A DNA stretch of 64,000 nt from an uncultured Clostridia bacterium (GTDB lineage: Bacteria; Bacillota; Clostridia; TANB77; CAG-508), in the NCBI GenBank assembly GCA_948934525.1, contig CAQZSK010000003.1, positions 62,001-126,000 of the forward strand, read 5' to 3'. Below the pieces are notes generated by a model. The model was not told the origin of the DNA, did no database searches, and worked only from the letters and a program-made list of their open reading frames with translations. The position numbers and the translations under genes were made by a program. This document shows positions 45,165 through 53,494 of this stretch, in pieces; within the stretch, counting starts at the first letter, position 1; each line of letters starts with the position of its first letter.

Positions 45165-45200
45165 AATCTTTTCCTTTCTTTTACATTAATTTTTATTTTT

Positions 45201-45845
45201 TTAGTAAGTTAAGTTTAATAATTCCTTGCTTTTACATTTCTTTGATTGGGTTCTCTCCAGAACTTTTTGTTCACACTCAGCCACCACCAAACGTGAACTC
45301 CTCGCTGAAATGCTAGTTGTATCATAAGCAGGGAAATCCACTGCACTTACATCATATAATTTTTCTACTTTCAGAACCCTCCATTGGTGTTGCTCCTTAT
45401 CATAACTTTCCTCTTGGACAGTAAAGCAGAAACTCATTTTATCTATATATCCACCTTTAATTTCCTCATACAATTTTCTTCCTTCTTCTGTTCCATCTAG
45501 TCTTGCTCTTATATTTAAACCATTTGCATCTATAAATAATTCTAGTGTCTTGTTTCTTGTTCTAGCAACTACTTTTCCACCGTGATTATAATTAAAAATC
45601 ACGTCAGTCATATCTGCTTCGTTAAAGGCATTTCTGTCTATTACTTCTTTATATTCTGTCTCTCCACATTTGAATAACACTGTAGGGTTTTCAAAAGTAA
45701 CAGCTTGTCCTTCTACAATCATTTCTTCTGTTACTTTACCATCTTCTGTTTCTATCTGTTCACTTCTTACTTTTAAATTTGAAAATGTCCTATACATGCG
45801 GTCGTCTTTTAGCCTTTTTAATAAATCATTTTTCTCTTTATTCAT
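45201..45845 (-). CDS. HK97-family prohead protease
   Basis: 214 residues. VEGQAVTFENPTVLF and the VIFNYNHGGKVVARTRNKT segment (His in FNYNH), then the EIKGGYIDKMSFCFTV block with its catalytic Ser, match the U35 prohead protease family. It removes the capsid delta domain. The start overlaps the portal stop by eight bases. Confidence 0.9.
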   Translation of the reverse strand: MNKEKNDLLKRLKDDRMYRTFSNLKVRSEQIETEDGKVTEEMIVEGQAVTFENPTVLFKCGETEYKEVIDRNAFNEADMTDVIFNYNHGGKVVARTRNKTLELFIDANGLNIRARLDGTEEGRKLYEEIKGGYIDKMSFCFTVQEESYDKEQHQWRVLKVEKLYDVSAVDFPAYDTTSISARSSRLVVAECEQKVLERTQSKKCKSKELLNLTY

Positions 45846-47082
45846 TTTCTTTTTCCTCCTCTTTCTTTCCTAACTGGTATTCATCTGCTTTCTCTGCATT
45901 GATATCATTTAATGTTTGTAATCTTTTATCTCCTCCTGGTATTGGTCCCATATTCCAGAATTCTCTTTGTTCATTTATTGTAAACAAGTGTTTTAAGTAT
46001 TTGCAAATTGTTATTTTGGTTTGGTTAGATGCATTTGCTAATCTGTTAGCTTCAAAAATTATAGCATTACCATAGTGTTTTTCTGTAGAAGTAAATATTT
46101 TTTCTGTCCATTCAAGACTTGATTGAATCCCAAAAGGTTCTATTGTTGTTTCATAATATGAAATCCAGTCTTGTTCTGTATATTTGCCTGTAATAATACT
46201 TTCGTTTGTATTAAAATATTCATATATCTCTTTTTTCGAGTAATCCATTTGCTTTTCATTTGGCACAAAAGGTTCTGCCTTTGTTTCGTGGAATTTGTAT
46301 CTAGGATCTGTATATGCAAGTCCCTTGTTGTTATTATTAATGTCTAAGTATCTTTCTGAAAATTCTTGTACATTCTTATCTACATCTTCTTGTTGTAGCA
46401 CTTGTGCAAATTCTATTATTCCTCGAATAAATGCAGTATTCTTGATTGCATTTTTTATTCCTTGTGAAGTGGTTGTAATAGTGTCAAGAGGTGTACTCAA
46501 AGTTTTTTTGTTACTTTCTCCCCAAAAATCATTTTCATTAAAATGCTTTCTTAAATGTATAATATCTGAATATGGAACAATTTTATATAAGCCATTTTTA
46601 AACACAAATTTAAGATATAAAGTTTCTTCTTCATCTTCCAAACATTCTACAGTATTAGCATTTAATGGGTATATTCCTTTTATTCCTGTCATTCCTGGAA
46701 TATTACTATCTCTATCTATAAAAGCAAAAGCATTATTATTTATTTCTAATTGTACTCGCATTTTATATTCAAAGTCATACATTGACATATACTTGTTTGG
46801 TCTTTTCAATAGTCTTGATATATTAATGTTAGGAGAAACTTCAATTTCTTTTTCCTTTTGCCTAATATGTTTTGGGTTTAATTTTCCTGTATGTAATGCA
46901 TTAGTTCCTATCGCTGTTCTAATTAAATTACTATCATATAATTTTCCATTCCAATTATAAAATTTTGCATTGCTGTCATTTAACATTTTAAAAGTCTGTA
47001 TTACTTTATAGGCTTTCTTCTCTTCCTTTTCTTCTTTCTCTTCCTTCCCAAAAATATTTGAGAACATACTTCTAACTTTCAA
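45838..47082 (-). CDS. HK97-family portal protein
   Basis: 414 residues. TTG start at 47082, nine bases after AGGAGG; an ATG five codons later is an alternative. Typical portal motifs: LKRPNKYMSMYDFEYKMRV, EIYEYFNTNESIITGKYTEQ and FEANRLANASNQTK. It forms the dodecameric packaging channel. Confidence 0.92.
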   Translation of the reverse strand: MKVRSMFSNIFGKEEKEEKEEKKAYKVIQTFKMLNDSNAKFYNWNGKLYDSNLIRTAIGTNALHTGKLNPKHIRQKEKEIEVSPNINISRLLKRPNKYMSMYDFEYKMRVQLEINNNAFAFIDRDSNIPGMTGIKGIYPLNANTVECLEDEEETLYLKFVFKNGLYKIVPYSDIIHLRKHFNENDFWGESNKKTLSTPLDTITTTSQGIKNAIKNTAFIRGIIEFAQVLQQEDVDKNVQEFSERYLDINNNNKGLAYTDPRYKFHETKAEPFVPNEKQMDYSKKEIYEYFNTNESIITGKYTEQDWISYYETTIEPFGIQSSLEWTEKIFTSTEKHYGNAIIFEANRLANASNQTKITICKYLKHLFTINEQREFWNMGPIPGGDKRLQTLNDINAEKADEYQLGKKEEEKENE

Positions 47083-47095
47083 GGTCGTATTCCTC

Positions 47096-48809
47096 CTAAA
47101 TCATATTTACATAATCGCTTTTTTTCAATTCTAATATTGTGTATGCATTTAATAATGCTGCTGTTCCATCAATTCTTAATCGTTTATTCTTTCCTTTGTC
47201 TGGTTGTATATTTCCGTTTTTATCCACGTCTATACAAGTATTACTTAAACACCACTTGTCAACAGGATTATTATTATAAATAACTATTTTACTTTTCAAA
47301 TCCGCCTCAAGGTTCTGCATAGGTAAGCTTAGTGTTCTTTTTCCTTGGTGAACTTCTATCATTGCTTCTTCACCAAAATGTTTACTCATTTCTTCAACCC
47401 AATATTCAGCCGACCACGCATCATATCCTATCCAAGGTAAAAAAATTCCATATTCATCTCGAATTTCTAAGAACCACTTTGTAACTTCTTTTGGATGAAT
47501 TTTATTTCCTGGCGAAAGTCTAACATAACCTTTTTCTACCCATTTATCATATGGAATTTTGTCCTCTTTTATTTTTTTATCTAGCAATTCTTCAGGTAGC
47601 CAATATTGCTGTAATACATAAATGTTTTCATCTTTTGGAAGTTGAAAAATAACTTTTGCAGCAGTAAGGTCATTTGTCTTTGATAAGTCTGTGCCACCTA
47701 TTCCATATTTTACTTTCATTTTCGCTAAGTCGAATTTCTTTTCATTATTCAAATCTTCATAGCTTAGCCACGCAAGAATCGATGTTTCTCTAATGTTAAA
47801 GTCTTTGCAAAGTAAATTCTTTAATTCATCTGGTTTTAACTTTGCTCTTGCTACTTTGTCTTTTAGTCCTTTTATTTTTTTAATTGTACCTAATCCTGGA
47901 TTAGCTTTTTGCCAACATTCCTCATCTGTCCATTCTTCTTTAGAATCTAATTCATATATAATTGCTAATAAAGTTTCATCTACGAAGTCTGATGTTTCAT
48001 CTAAATATCCATTTATGATATTGGCTGCATAGTCATACTCACTATCAAATACATTTTCTCTTACTGTTCCCATTGTAGAAGTTTCCAAAAATAACGGTTG
48101 GTCACGTGCATCCATTGAATCGTAAGTAACATCGATAAGGTTCTTATCTTTCATAGCGTGTACTTCATCTGCTGCAACAAAAGATGCATTTAATCCGGTC
48201 AAGAGTATCCGATTCATTACTTAGTGGTTTAAATGTAGCTTCTTCTTCCTCATAATATAATTCAGATATTAAAGGCTTAACTCTTTTTAGAAGCATTGGA
48301 TTTTTTTTAATCATTCTTTTTGCTTCTAGCCATAAAATTTTGGCTTGGTCCTTTTTCGTTGCAATAGAATAACATTCTGCTCCTGGTTCATTGTCCATTA
48401 AGAACATATATAATCCTATCGCAGCTGCTAAAGTAGATTTTCCATTTTTTCTTGCTACAAAAAGAATTACTTTCTTGTATTTTCTAAATCCAGTCTCTCC
48501 ATCTACAAAACCAAAAATCGCTGATACAAAAGCTTTTTGCCATAATTCTAATATAAAAGGTTTGCCTGCAAATTTTCTTCCCTTGCTATGTTTACAGAAT
48601 GTCTCTATGAACTCAATTGCATCTAATGCTTTCTGATTATCATATATGTATGTATTTTCTTCTTGTTCCTCTGTTTCTCCATTAATGCTTTTTACTACTT
48701 TCGGTGTTTTAATATCTTTCACCAGTTTTTCATAAACAATTTTTACCTTTCTGGATACTTTTATTTGACCAGTAACAATCTGTTCATAATACTGTTCAAT
48801 ATAATTCAT
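47096..48809 (-). CDS. Terminase large subunit, one CGGA site
   Basis: Joined length 570 residues. Walker A (ARKNGKST) lies in the first part and Walker B (VAADEVHAM) only in the second. The nuclease domain carries GGTDLSKTNDLTA and later IGYDAWSAEYW. In-frame CGG at 48197-48195 would stop the protein seven codons on. CGGA read as Gly gives SDTL-D-G-LNASFVAADE, the TLDGLN phrase of this terminase family. An internal ATG at 48217 could start the second fragment but would give an ATPase without Walker A. It packages DNA together with the small subunit encoded immediately upstream. Confidence 0.87.
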
Positions 48810-49165
48810 CTATTCCTAACCTTATCTTTATATGCTTGAAATTCATCATCTTTTTGTATTTGTTTACCTGGTGGAAGGAATTCTGATAGTTGCTTAGTTG
48901 TAGCATTATAAGTTTTCATCGTTGTGTTATAGCTTTTTAAAGCTGGTTGTTCTCTCATAAATTCTTGCTTGCCTTGTTTGAATTTTTCAATTGGACCTTC
49001 TTTTTCAATAATTTCATTCATTTTTTTCAATTGAACATACATAAAAGCATATTGTTCTATTAGGCTTGTAACAAGGGTTTGTTTTTCCATTGATGTATCT
49101 TTAAAGAGTTGCTCCAATTCGTTTATTTTCGTTTGCTTTAATTCTTTTTCTTCCGATTTTTTCAA
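48806..49165 (-). CDS. Terminase small subunit (P27-like)
   Basis: 119 residues, all-helical (MEKQTLVTSLIEQYAFMYVQ, PALKSYNTTMKTYNATTKQL, FLPPGKQ), consistent with P27-type small terminases that bind the packaging site. The start is TTG with a weak ribosome site. Overlaps the large subunit start by four bases. Confidence 0.8.
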   Translation of the reverse strand: MKKSEEKELKQTKINELEQLFKDTSMEKQTLVTSLIEQYAFMYVQLKKMNEIIEKEGPIEKFKQGKQEFMREQPALKSYNTTMKTYNATTKQLSEFLPPGKQIQKDDEFQAYKDKVRNR

Positions 49166-49260
49166 TACTTTCGCCTACTTTCTTGTATCTATCCCCCCTC
49201 GTATATTTCGACTTGTGTATTTTTTGGAGGTCCCTCCTTCGGTCCTTAGGGATTATAAAA

Positions 49261-49575
49261 TTAATTATTTAATGGGGGGGATTTTATTTCTATTAGGTTT
49301 CCTTCTTCGTCAAATTCTAGCCCGCTTCTTACTGATTGCTCTTTCATATGTTCCTGGTTGTGACACTCTTGGCATAAGTATTCTAAGTTGTTAAAATTTA
49401 AAGTTACCATTGGATTGTCTATGTTTTCCTCCGTAATATGTTTTTTATGGTGAACTATTTTGCCAGGATTATTATGACATCTATTACACAATTTGCTTGT
49501 TAAACTCTTTATAAAAGCATTTCTGCAATTTATCCAAGCTTGTGATTTATAAAATTTTTCTGCATATTCTTTCAT
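49261..49575 (-). CDS. HNH endonuclease
   Basis: 104 residues from ATG 49575 (MKEYAEKFYKS) behind AGGAGAG. A zinc pair CNRCH and CQECHNQEH flanks the HNH core IVHHKKHI...NFNNLEYL. In siphoviruses this gene next to the terminase supports cohesive-end packaging. Confidence 0.88.
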   Translation of the reverse strand: MKEYAEKFYKSQAWINCRNAFIKSLTSKLCNRCHNNPGKIVHHKKHITEENIDNPMVTLNFNNLEYLCQECHNQEHMKEQSVRSGLEFDEEGNLIEIKSPPLNN

Positions 49576-49763
49576 ATTCTCTCCTAAAGTGAAAAGCAGC
49601 AATTCACTTGAATAAGAATTACCGCTTTTTTGCTTTTTTCTATTTATCTTAAAGGAGTAAGGAGTTACTTATCCCATTTCTAGGAATAGCCAAATTATAA
49701 CTTGACGTCCGAGAAATGTCTACAAAAATGTCCGCATTTTGTCCGTGTTTTGTCCGGCTTTTT

Positions 49764-50156
49764 TTAATCATCTTTCAAATATCCTAATACTCTAGCAAAA
49801 GAGCAAATTGCAAAGTCTCTAATTTTATAATATTCGTGTTTAGTTTTTATTGACATTTCTTTCATAACCTTCCAACGTGGCTCATCCTGAAAATATCTTA
49901 AATCAATCAGTCTTTTCCTATCTTCATTTAGTCTACGTTTGTACACAGTTTCAATAGCATTTATTTTTCTTATTATCTCTCCATTGTGTTCAACACAGTT
50001 TTCTACTGATGATTTGAAACTATAGCTTTTAGAATTTACTGAATCATATGTTGTAGAATTTATACTTTCCGCTTCTATTCTCAATAACCAATCTGGATAT
50101 TTGCGTAAATCCTTTTCCACCTTTTCTATTATTTTTGGTGTTAAACCTTCTAACAT
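49764..50156 (-). CDS. RinA/ArpU-like late-transcription regulator
   Basis: 130 residues. The last 60 (NEDRKRLIDLRYFQDEPRWK, MSIKTKHEYYKIRDFAICSF) form a sigma-region-4-like HTH as in RinA/ArpU activators, which turn on phage late operons. The position just before the packaging genes fits. RBS AAAGGAG. Confidence 0.7.
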   Translation of the reverse strand: MLEGLTPKIIEKVEKDLRKYPDWLLRIEAESINSTTYDSVNSKSYSFKSSVENCVEHNGEIIRKINAIETVYKRRLNEDRKRLIDLRYFQDEPRWKVMKEMSIKTKHEYYKIRDFAICSFARVLGYLKDD

Positions 50157-50171
50157 TTCTTGTATTCTCCT

Positions 50172-50264
50172 TTACTTTTGTTTGTCTTTATCATTGCTTC
50201 CAAAGTATGATAAGATAATTATTGTTCCACATATGATTAAAGTTATCAATACACCATTACTCAT
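50172..50264 (-). CDS. 30-residue single-pass membrane protein
   Basis: MSNGVLITLIICGTIIILSY followed by FGSNDKDKQK. A strong AGGAGG lies upstream inside the preceding gene, and its ATG overlaps that gene's stop (ATGA) only if the preceding gene is read through its CGGA site. Function unknown. Confidence 0.55.
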   Translation of the reverse strand: MSNGVLITLIICGTIIILSYFGSNDKDKQK

Positions 50265-50471
50265 TTCCTTTGCCTCCTTCTTGTTTCTATTATTTTGTAA
50301 AAAGTGTAAGGAAAGAAAAAACTAAATACAATTCCATAACTTATACTCTCTAATTTTTCTATTGTATTTCCGCTTCTTAATAGTTATTTTTAAGTATCCT
50401 GCCTGATATAACATTGCAAAAATTATAACTATAAAACAATATACTTGTATAAAATTTCTAATTGCTAACAT
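50261..50471 (-). CDS. Small two-helix membrane protein, one CGGA site
   Basis: Joined length 69 residues. ATG 50471 follows GAGAGGAG. Helix one is residues 6-24 (FIQVYCFIVIIFAMLYQAG). CGGA at 50372-50369 gives TIKK-G-NTIEKLES. Helix two (SYGIVFSFFFPYTFYKII) and a basic tail ETRRRQRK follow. The stop overlaps the next ATG as ATGA. Read conventionally, the protein loses its second helix and the overlap. Confidence 0.65.
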
Positions 50472-50625
50472 TGTGTTTCTCCTCTCCTTTGTATTTTTCA
50501 CATTCTATTTCGTCATTTATATGTTCTCGAGAAATTATTTTATTATATGCTTTGCAATAACTACCTTGGTATGGTAAGTCTAGCTTTCTATGTTTTAAAC
50601 AGTTTTTACAGCATACCTTTTTCAT
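50458..50625 (-). CDS. Cys-rich small protein (possible zinc ribbon)
   Basis: 55 residues: MKKVCCKNCLKHRKLDLPYQ ... SYCKAYNK ... IECEKYKGEE. Two pairs of Cys could bind zinc. ATG 50625 overlaps the stop of the upstream gene (ATGA) and its end overlaps the next start. Confidence 0.6.
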   Translation of the reverse strand: MKKVCCKNCLKHRKLDLPYQGSYCKAYNKIISREHINDEIECEKYKGEEKHNVSN

Positions 50626-50987
50626 TTGCTTTCTTCTCCCTTCGCAACTGCTAATACATTTTGTAATACAATTTCTATAATTGTTTCGTCATATTCTCCT
50701 ATTTTCTTTTCTATGTATTCTATTAGCTTTTGCTTGTCTGTTTCTAACTGATTTGCTTTGTTATTTGCTTCTACTTTTTCTCTTACAATGTCCAAATAAT
50801 CTTTTGTCTTATATTCATTCACAAAATTTATAATTTGTCTTGTTGCAACTTTTAATGTATTTACTCTTCCTCCAACTTCTATGTAATTATTTAATATCAT
50901 TGCCTCTAGTATTATAACTGCACTTTCTAAGTCATTGCCTCGCAATAAAATGCTTCTTGCTTTTTCTATCTCTCTTCTGCTTATCAT
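50622..50987 (-). CDS. Prophage helical protein of unknown function
   Basis: 121 residues, helical and charged (EIEKARSILLRGNDLESAVI, KQKLIEYIEKKIGEYDETII). RBS GAGG before ATG 50987. It is translationally coupled to both neighbours by ATGA overlaps. No family recognised. Confidence 0.6.
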   Translation of the reverse strand: MISRREIEKARSILLRGNDLESAVIILEAMILNNYIEVGGRVNTLKVATRQIINFVNEYKTKDYLDIVREKVEANNKANQLETDKQKLIEYIEKKIGEYDETIIEIVLQNVLAVAKGEESK

Positions 50988-51136
50988 TGCTTGTCCTCGC
51001 TTTCAGCTCTTTTCTTAACAGCCTTTAAACTTCTAACAATTAGCTTTTTTAGTCTTTCATCTGTTGTTCCTATGTTACTATAGAAATCTATCAGGCTATC
51101 TATATGCTCTATTACTGTTTTCTTTTTTGTTTGCAT
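50984..51136 (-). CDS. 50-residue helical prophage protein
   Basis: MQTKKKTVIEHIDSLIDFYS to KRAESEDKQ. AAAGGAG precedes ATG 51136 and the stop overlaps the next ATG. No family recognised. Confidence 0.6.
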   Translation of the reverse strand: MQTKKKTVIEHIDSLIDFYSNIGTTDERLKKLIVRSLKAVKKRAESEDKQ

Positions 51137-51137
51137 A

Positions 51138-51455
51138 CTAACTCCTTTCTGGTTCTTCAACTTCTTTTCTTAATTTTTCAAGAAATTCAAGTATTTGTTT
51201 TTCTTTATTCTCACTTCTTTCTATTTCACTAAGACGATGCTCAATCATAAATAACAACTGCTTATATGCATTACTTTCTTCTCTTAATGTTTCTGTTCTT
51301 TTGCTACTTTTTAATATAACTAATAAGTTATAAACAAGATCTATTTTTGAATCTGTATATCTTGTATTTCTATCTACTTCTAATAGTTCAACTTTATGTC
51401 TTTCTAGCTTATCTAATTCATTTTCATAATACTCTATGTAATCGTTTAATTTCAT
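51138..51455 (-). CDS. Coiled-coil prophage protein
   Basis: 105 residues from ATG 51455 (MKLNDYIEYYENELDKLERH), chosen because GGAGG lies nine bases upstream while the ATG three codons earlier abuts it. Long helices with heptads. It overlaps the end of the RusA gene. Function unknown. Confidence 0.6.
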   Translation of the reverse strand: MKLNDYIEYYENELDKLERHKVELLEVDRNTRYTDSKIDLVYNLLVILKSSKRTETLREESNAYKQLLFMIEHRLSEIERSENKEKQILEFLEKLRKEVEEPERS

Positions 51456-51831
51456 ATAAGTCATCCTCCAATTCTTCTATTTCTACAATTACTTCGCTTG
51501 TATCTGCATAAATAATTTCGTTACTAATATCTTTTACTCTTTTTGCATTATCGTTTTGTAATACTTCTGCTTTTACTAATGCATCTAGGATATATTTCAC
51601 TGCACTATACACATTATCTACATCACGTTTTCTATTTTCTTCTATCCAGGTAATATGTAATTTTATTGGCTTTGTTATTTTTAAATCGTGTAGCTGACTT
51701 TTTACTTCGTCATATATTCTTCTGTCGTGTATCATTTTAAATTGTGCTGCCATATGCTTGTTAAATTTGCATTTATTCAAATATTCATTCAGACTTGGCA
51801 ATCTGTAATGAATTGTAAATCTATGTTTCAT
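51424..51831 (-). CDS. rusA: RusA-family Holliday junction resolvase
   Basis: 135 residues. LPSLNEYLNKCKFNKHMAAQ and RDVDNVYSAVKYILDALVKA with LQNDNAKRVKD contain the conserved Asp cluster of RusA (RDxDN and NDxxI-like). It cleaves Holliday junctions during phage recombination and packaging. Confidence 0.88.
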   Translation of the reverse strand: MKHRFTIHYRLPSLNEYLNKCKFNKHMAAQFKMIHDRRIYDEVKSQLHDLKITKPIKLHITWIEENRKRDVDNVYSAVKYILDALVKAEVLQNDNAKRVKDISNEIIYADTSEVIVEIEELEDDLYEIKRLHRVL

Positions 51832-51855
51832 CTCTCGTTTCCTTCCGCTTCTTTT

Positions 51856-52152
51856 TTATTTTTCTGGCATTTGATATACTAAATTTCTTATTATTTCTTT
51901 AGCTGGTATAAACTCGTGTATATTTATTTTTGGCATATTCATCATCGTTATATTGGCATAAGCTATTGTTACTTCCTCTAATATCTCTTTTGCTCTTTGC
52001 TCTGTTTCGTAATATCCTAAATCCCAACATTGGCTATCTACACTATTAGTATCTGCTCCAATTCCAAATCCATCTTCTGAAAAATCTGCAATAAAAATTC
52101 TTGTTACATTATCAAAATTTATTACTTCTTTTTTTTGACTTACAATTATCAT
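51856..52152 (-). CDS. Prophage protein of unknown function
   Basis: 98 residues. FIADFSEDGFGIGADTNSVD, QCWDLGYYETEQRAKEILEE and NIHEFIPAKEIIRN suggest a compact alpha/beta domain of a type frequent in Firmicute phage replication modules. No known motif. Confidence 0.6.
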   Translation of the reverse strand: MIIVSQKKEVINFDNVTRIFIADFSEDGFGIGADTNSVDSQCWDLGYYETEQRAKEILEEVTIAYANITMMNMPKINIHEFIPAKEIIRNLVYQMPEK

Positions 52153-52168
52153 TGTTCAATCCTCCTTC

Positions 52169-52552
52169 TCAATCAATTCTAGGTATATGATTCTCATTAT
52201 CTTCTAGCATATTTTTGTCTGTAAATTGTTGTACAACTGGTCGTAGACATTTATTGCATAATGCTAATTTTATTTTTTTATCTGTTCTAGTCAAAGACTG
52301 CGGTAAATCTACTATTCCTCCTAATGCGATAACATTGCCATCTACATTTTTTTGATTATCTAGGATTCTTATTTCGTCGTGGCAATAATCGCATAAGTAA
52401 TATTCATAGTCTTTTTCCTTTTTCTTCTTCTCTTTTGTCAAACGATTTATTCCTTCTACGCTTTTTTTGTATTTTATATGTTTTTCTGGTTTAGTTCTTG
52501 CCATAAGGTTTATTGTATTTTCAGCAATATTTTCTTTCATAGACTTTTGCAC
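52169..52552 (-). CDS. Prophage protein with two CxxC pairs
   Basis: About 123-127 residues. CDYCHDE and LCNKCLRPVVQQF form a probable zinc-binding site around a central beta region. The start is either GTG 52552 or ATG 52540 (MKENIAEN). Function unknown. It directly follows the replisome organiser. Confidence 0.6.
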   Translation of the reverse strand: MQKSMKENIAENTINLMARTKPEKHIKYKKSVEGINRLTKEKKKKEKDYEYYLCDYCHDEIRILDNQKNVDGNVIALGGIVDLPQSLTRTDKKIKLALCNKCLRPVVQQFTDKNMLEDNENHIPRID

Positions 52553-52553
52553 C

Positions 52554-53437
52554 TCACTTTCTATTCATATACATAGAATTTAAGTTTTGATATTCTCTTT
52601 GCTCATATGTTTTGAATGGTATCATTTTATTTGGTCCATTATTCTTGTTGTTATGTTTTTGTTTTTCGTGTTCTGTTTGTCTTTTAAGGAAAGCATCTAG
52701 GGTAAATATGTTTGACTTCTCACAATTCTGTAATATAGTCAATACGTATTTATAAGATTTGGCATTATAATCTACCGCTTCTTTAATGACATTTTTCAAA
52801 AGTTCTAGTTGCATCTTTTCAGAATATTTTTCTAACTCTGTTTTCTGTTCATCAGTTAGCTTAGTAATATTTCTTTCAAAGTATGAAAAGACATCTTCTA
52901 CATTTTGAGAAATTTCAGTACCAGCAGCACAAGAATTTTGCTCCTCTTTTTCTTCTTCTAGTTCTATTTCTATATCTAGTTCTATTTCTTGTTCTAGTTC
53001 TATTTCTGGTGGACAAATGTCTGCCTTTTGTCCGCACTTCTTCTTTTCCTTTTGCTAGTAGTCTTTGCTGTTGTTTCTTAAATGCTCCTACAGATTTTTC
53101 TCCAATCATAGATGCCACCTGCGTGCAATAGATTTCTCCATTCTCTAAAATTTCAACTAAACCTATTTTTTGTAATAAATCCATAGCAACAACAACTGTA
53201 TCTACATCTGTTCTTGTGATTTCAGCTAACTTCTTTTTATCGTATGGAATAAGTAAATTACCCACTTTACGAATTAAAATTCCGCTTCGTTTTGAGAGAT
53301 TTTAGGCATAACTTTAAATAAAATAAAGAATATCTTTCTCCATTTTCGTGTTCTTCTAACCAAGCAATTGCATCCTCTTCAAAAAAGTCCTCTTTTAACT
53401 GTAACCAATAAAATTTGTTTGTTTCATATTTTGACAT
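52554..53437 (-). CDS. Phage replisome organiser (phage_rep_org_N), two CGGA sites
   Basis: Joined length 293 residues. ATG 53437 begins MSKYETNKFYWLQLKEDFFE, the exact opening of the phage_rep_org_N winged-helix domain. CGGA at 53284-53281 gives SLKTK-G-ILIRKVGNLLIP; the family has Gly at this turn and a conserved IPYD after it. CGGA at 53034-53031 gives KEEV-G-QKADICPPE, leading through a Glu-rich linker to a C-terminal domain (TLDAFLKRQTEHEKQ). Conventional reading yields three fragments with no plausible start for the second. It binds the phage origin and recruits the helicase. Confidence 0.85.
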
Positions 53438-53494
53438 ACCTTTTCTCCCTCACTTATTCATTCGTTTTTACAAAAAACCGTCAAAAACTGTGTT

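Noticed and set aside
47096..48217. Independent protein starting at ATG 48217
   Set aside because: It is the C-terminal part of the terminase; it begins inside the first frame and lacks Walker A.
49720..49762. Repeated CGGACAAAA-like strings after the RinA-like gene
   Set aside because: They lie after the stop codon at 49764 in non-coding DNA, so they do not count as CGGN sites.
52883..53131. Plus-strand frame rich in Leu/Phe/Val
   Set aside because: It is antisense to the Glu-rich linker of the replisome organiser.
24178..53284. Interpretation of the thirteen breaks as random sequencing errors or pseudogene decay
   Set aside because: Every break coincides with an in-frame CGG and is repaired to Gly by the same +1 step. 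Out-of-frame CGGA is common without breaks, and no other native-gene break is seen except at the AC microsatellite and one truncated nucleosidase. Resequencing is still needed to exclude artefact fully.
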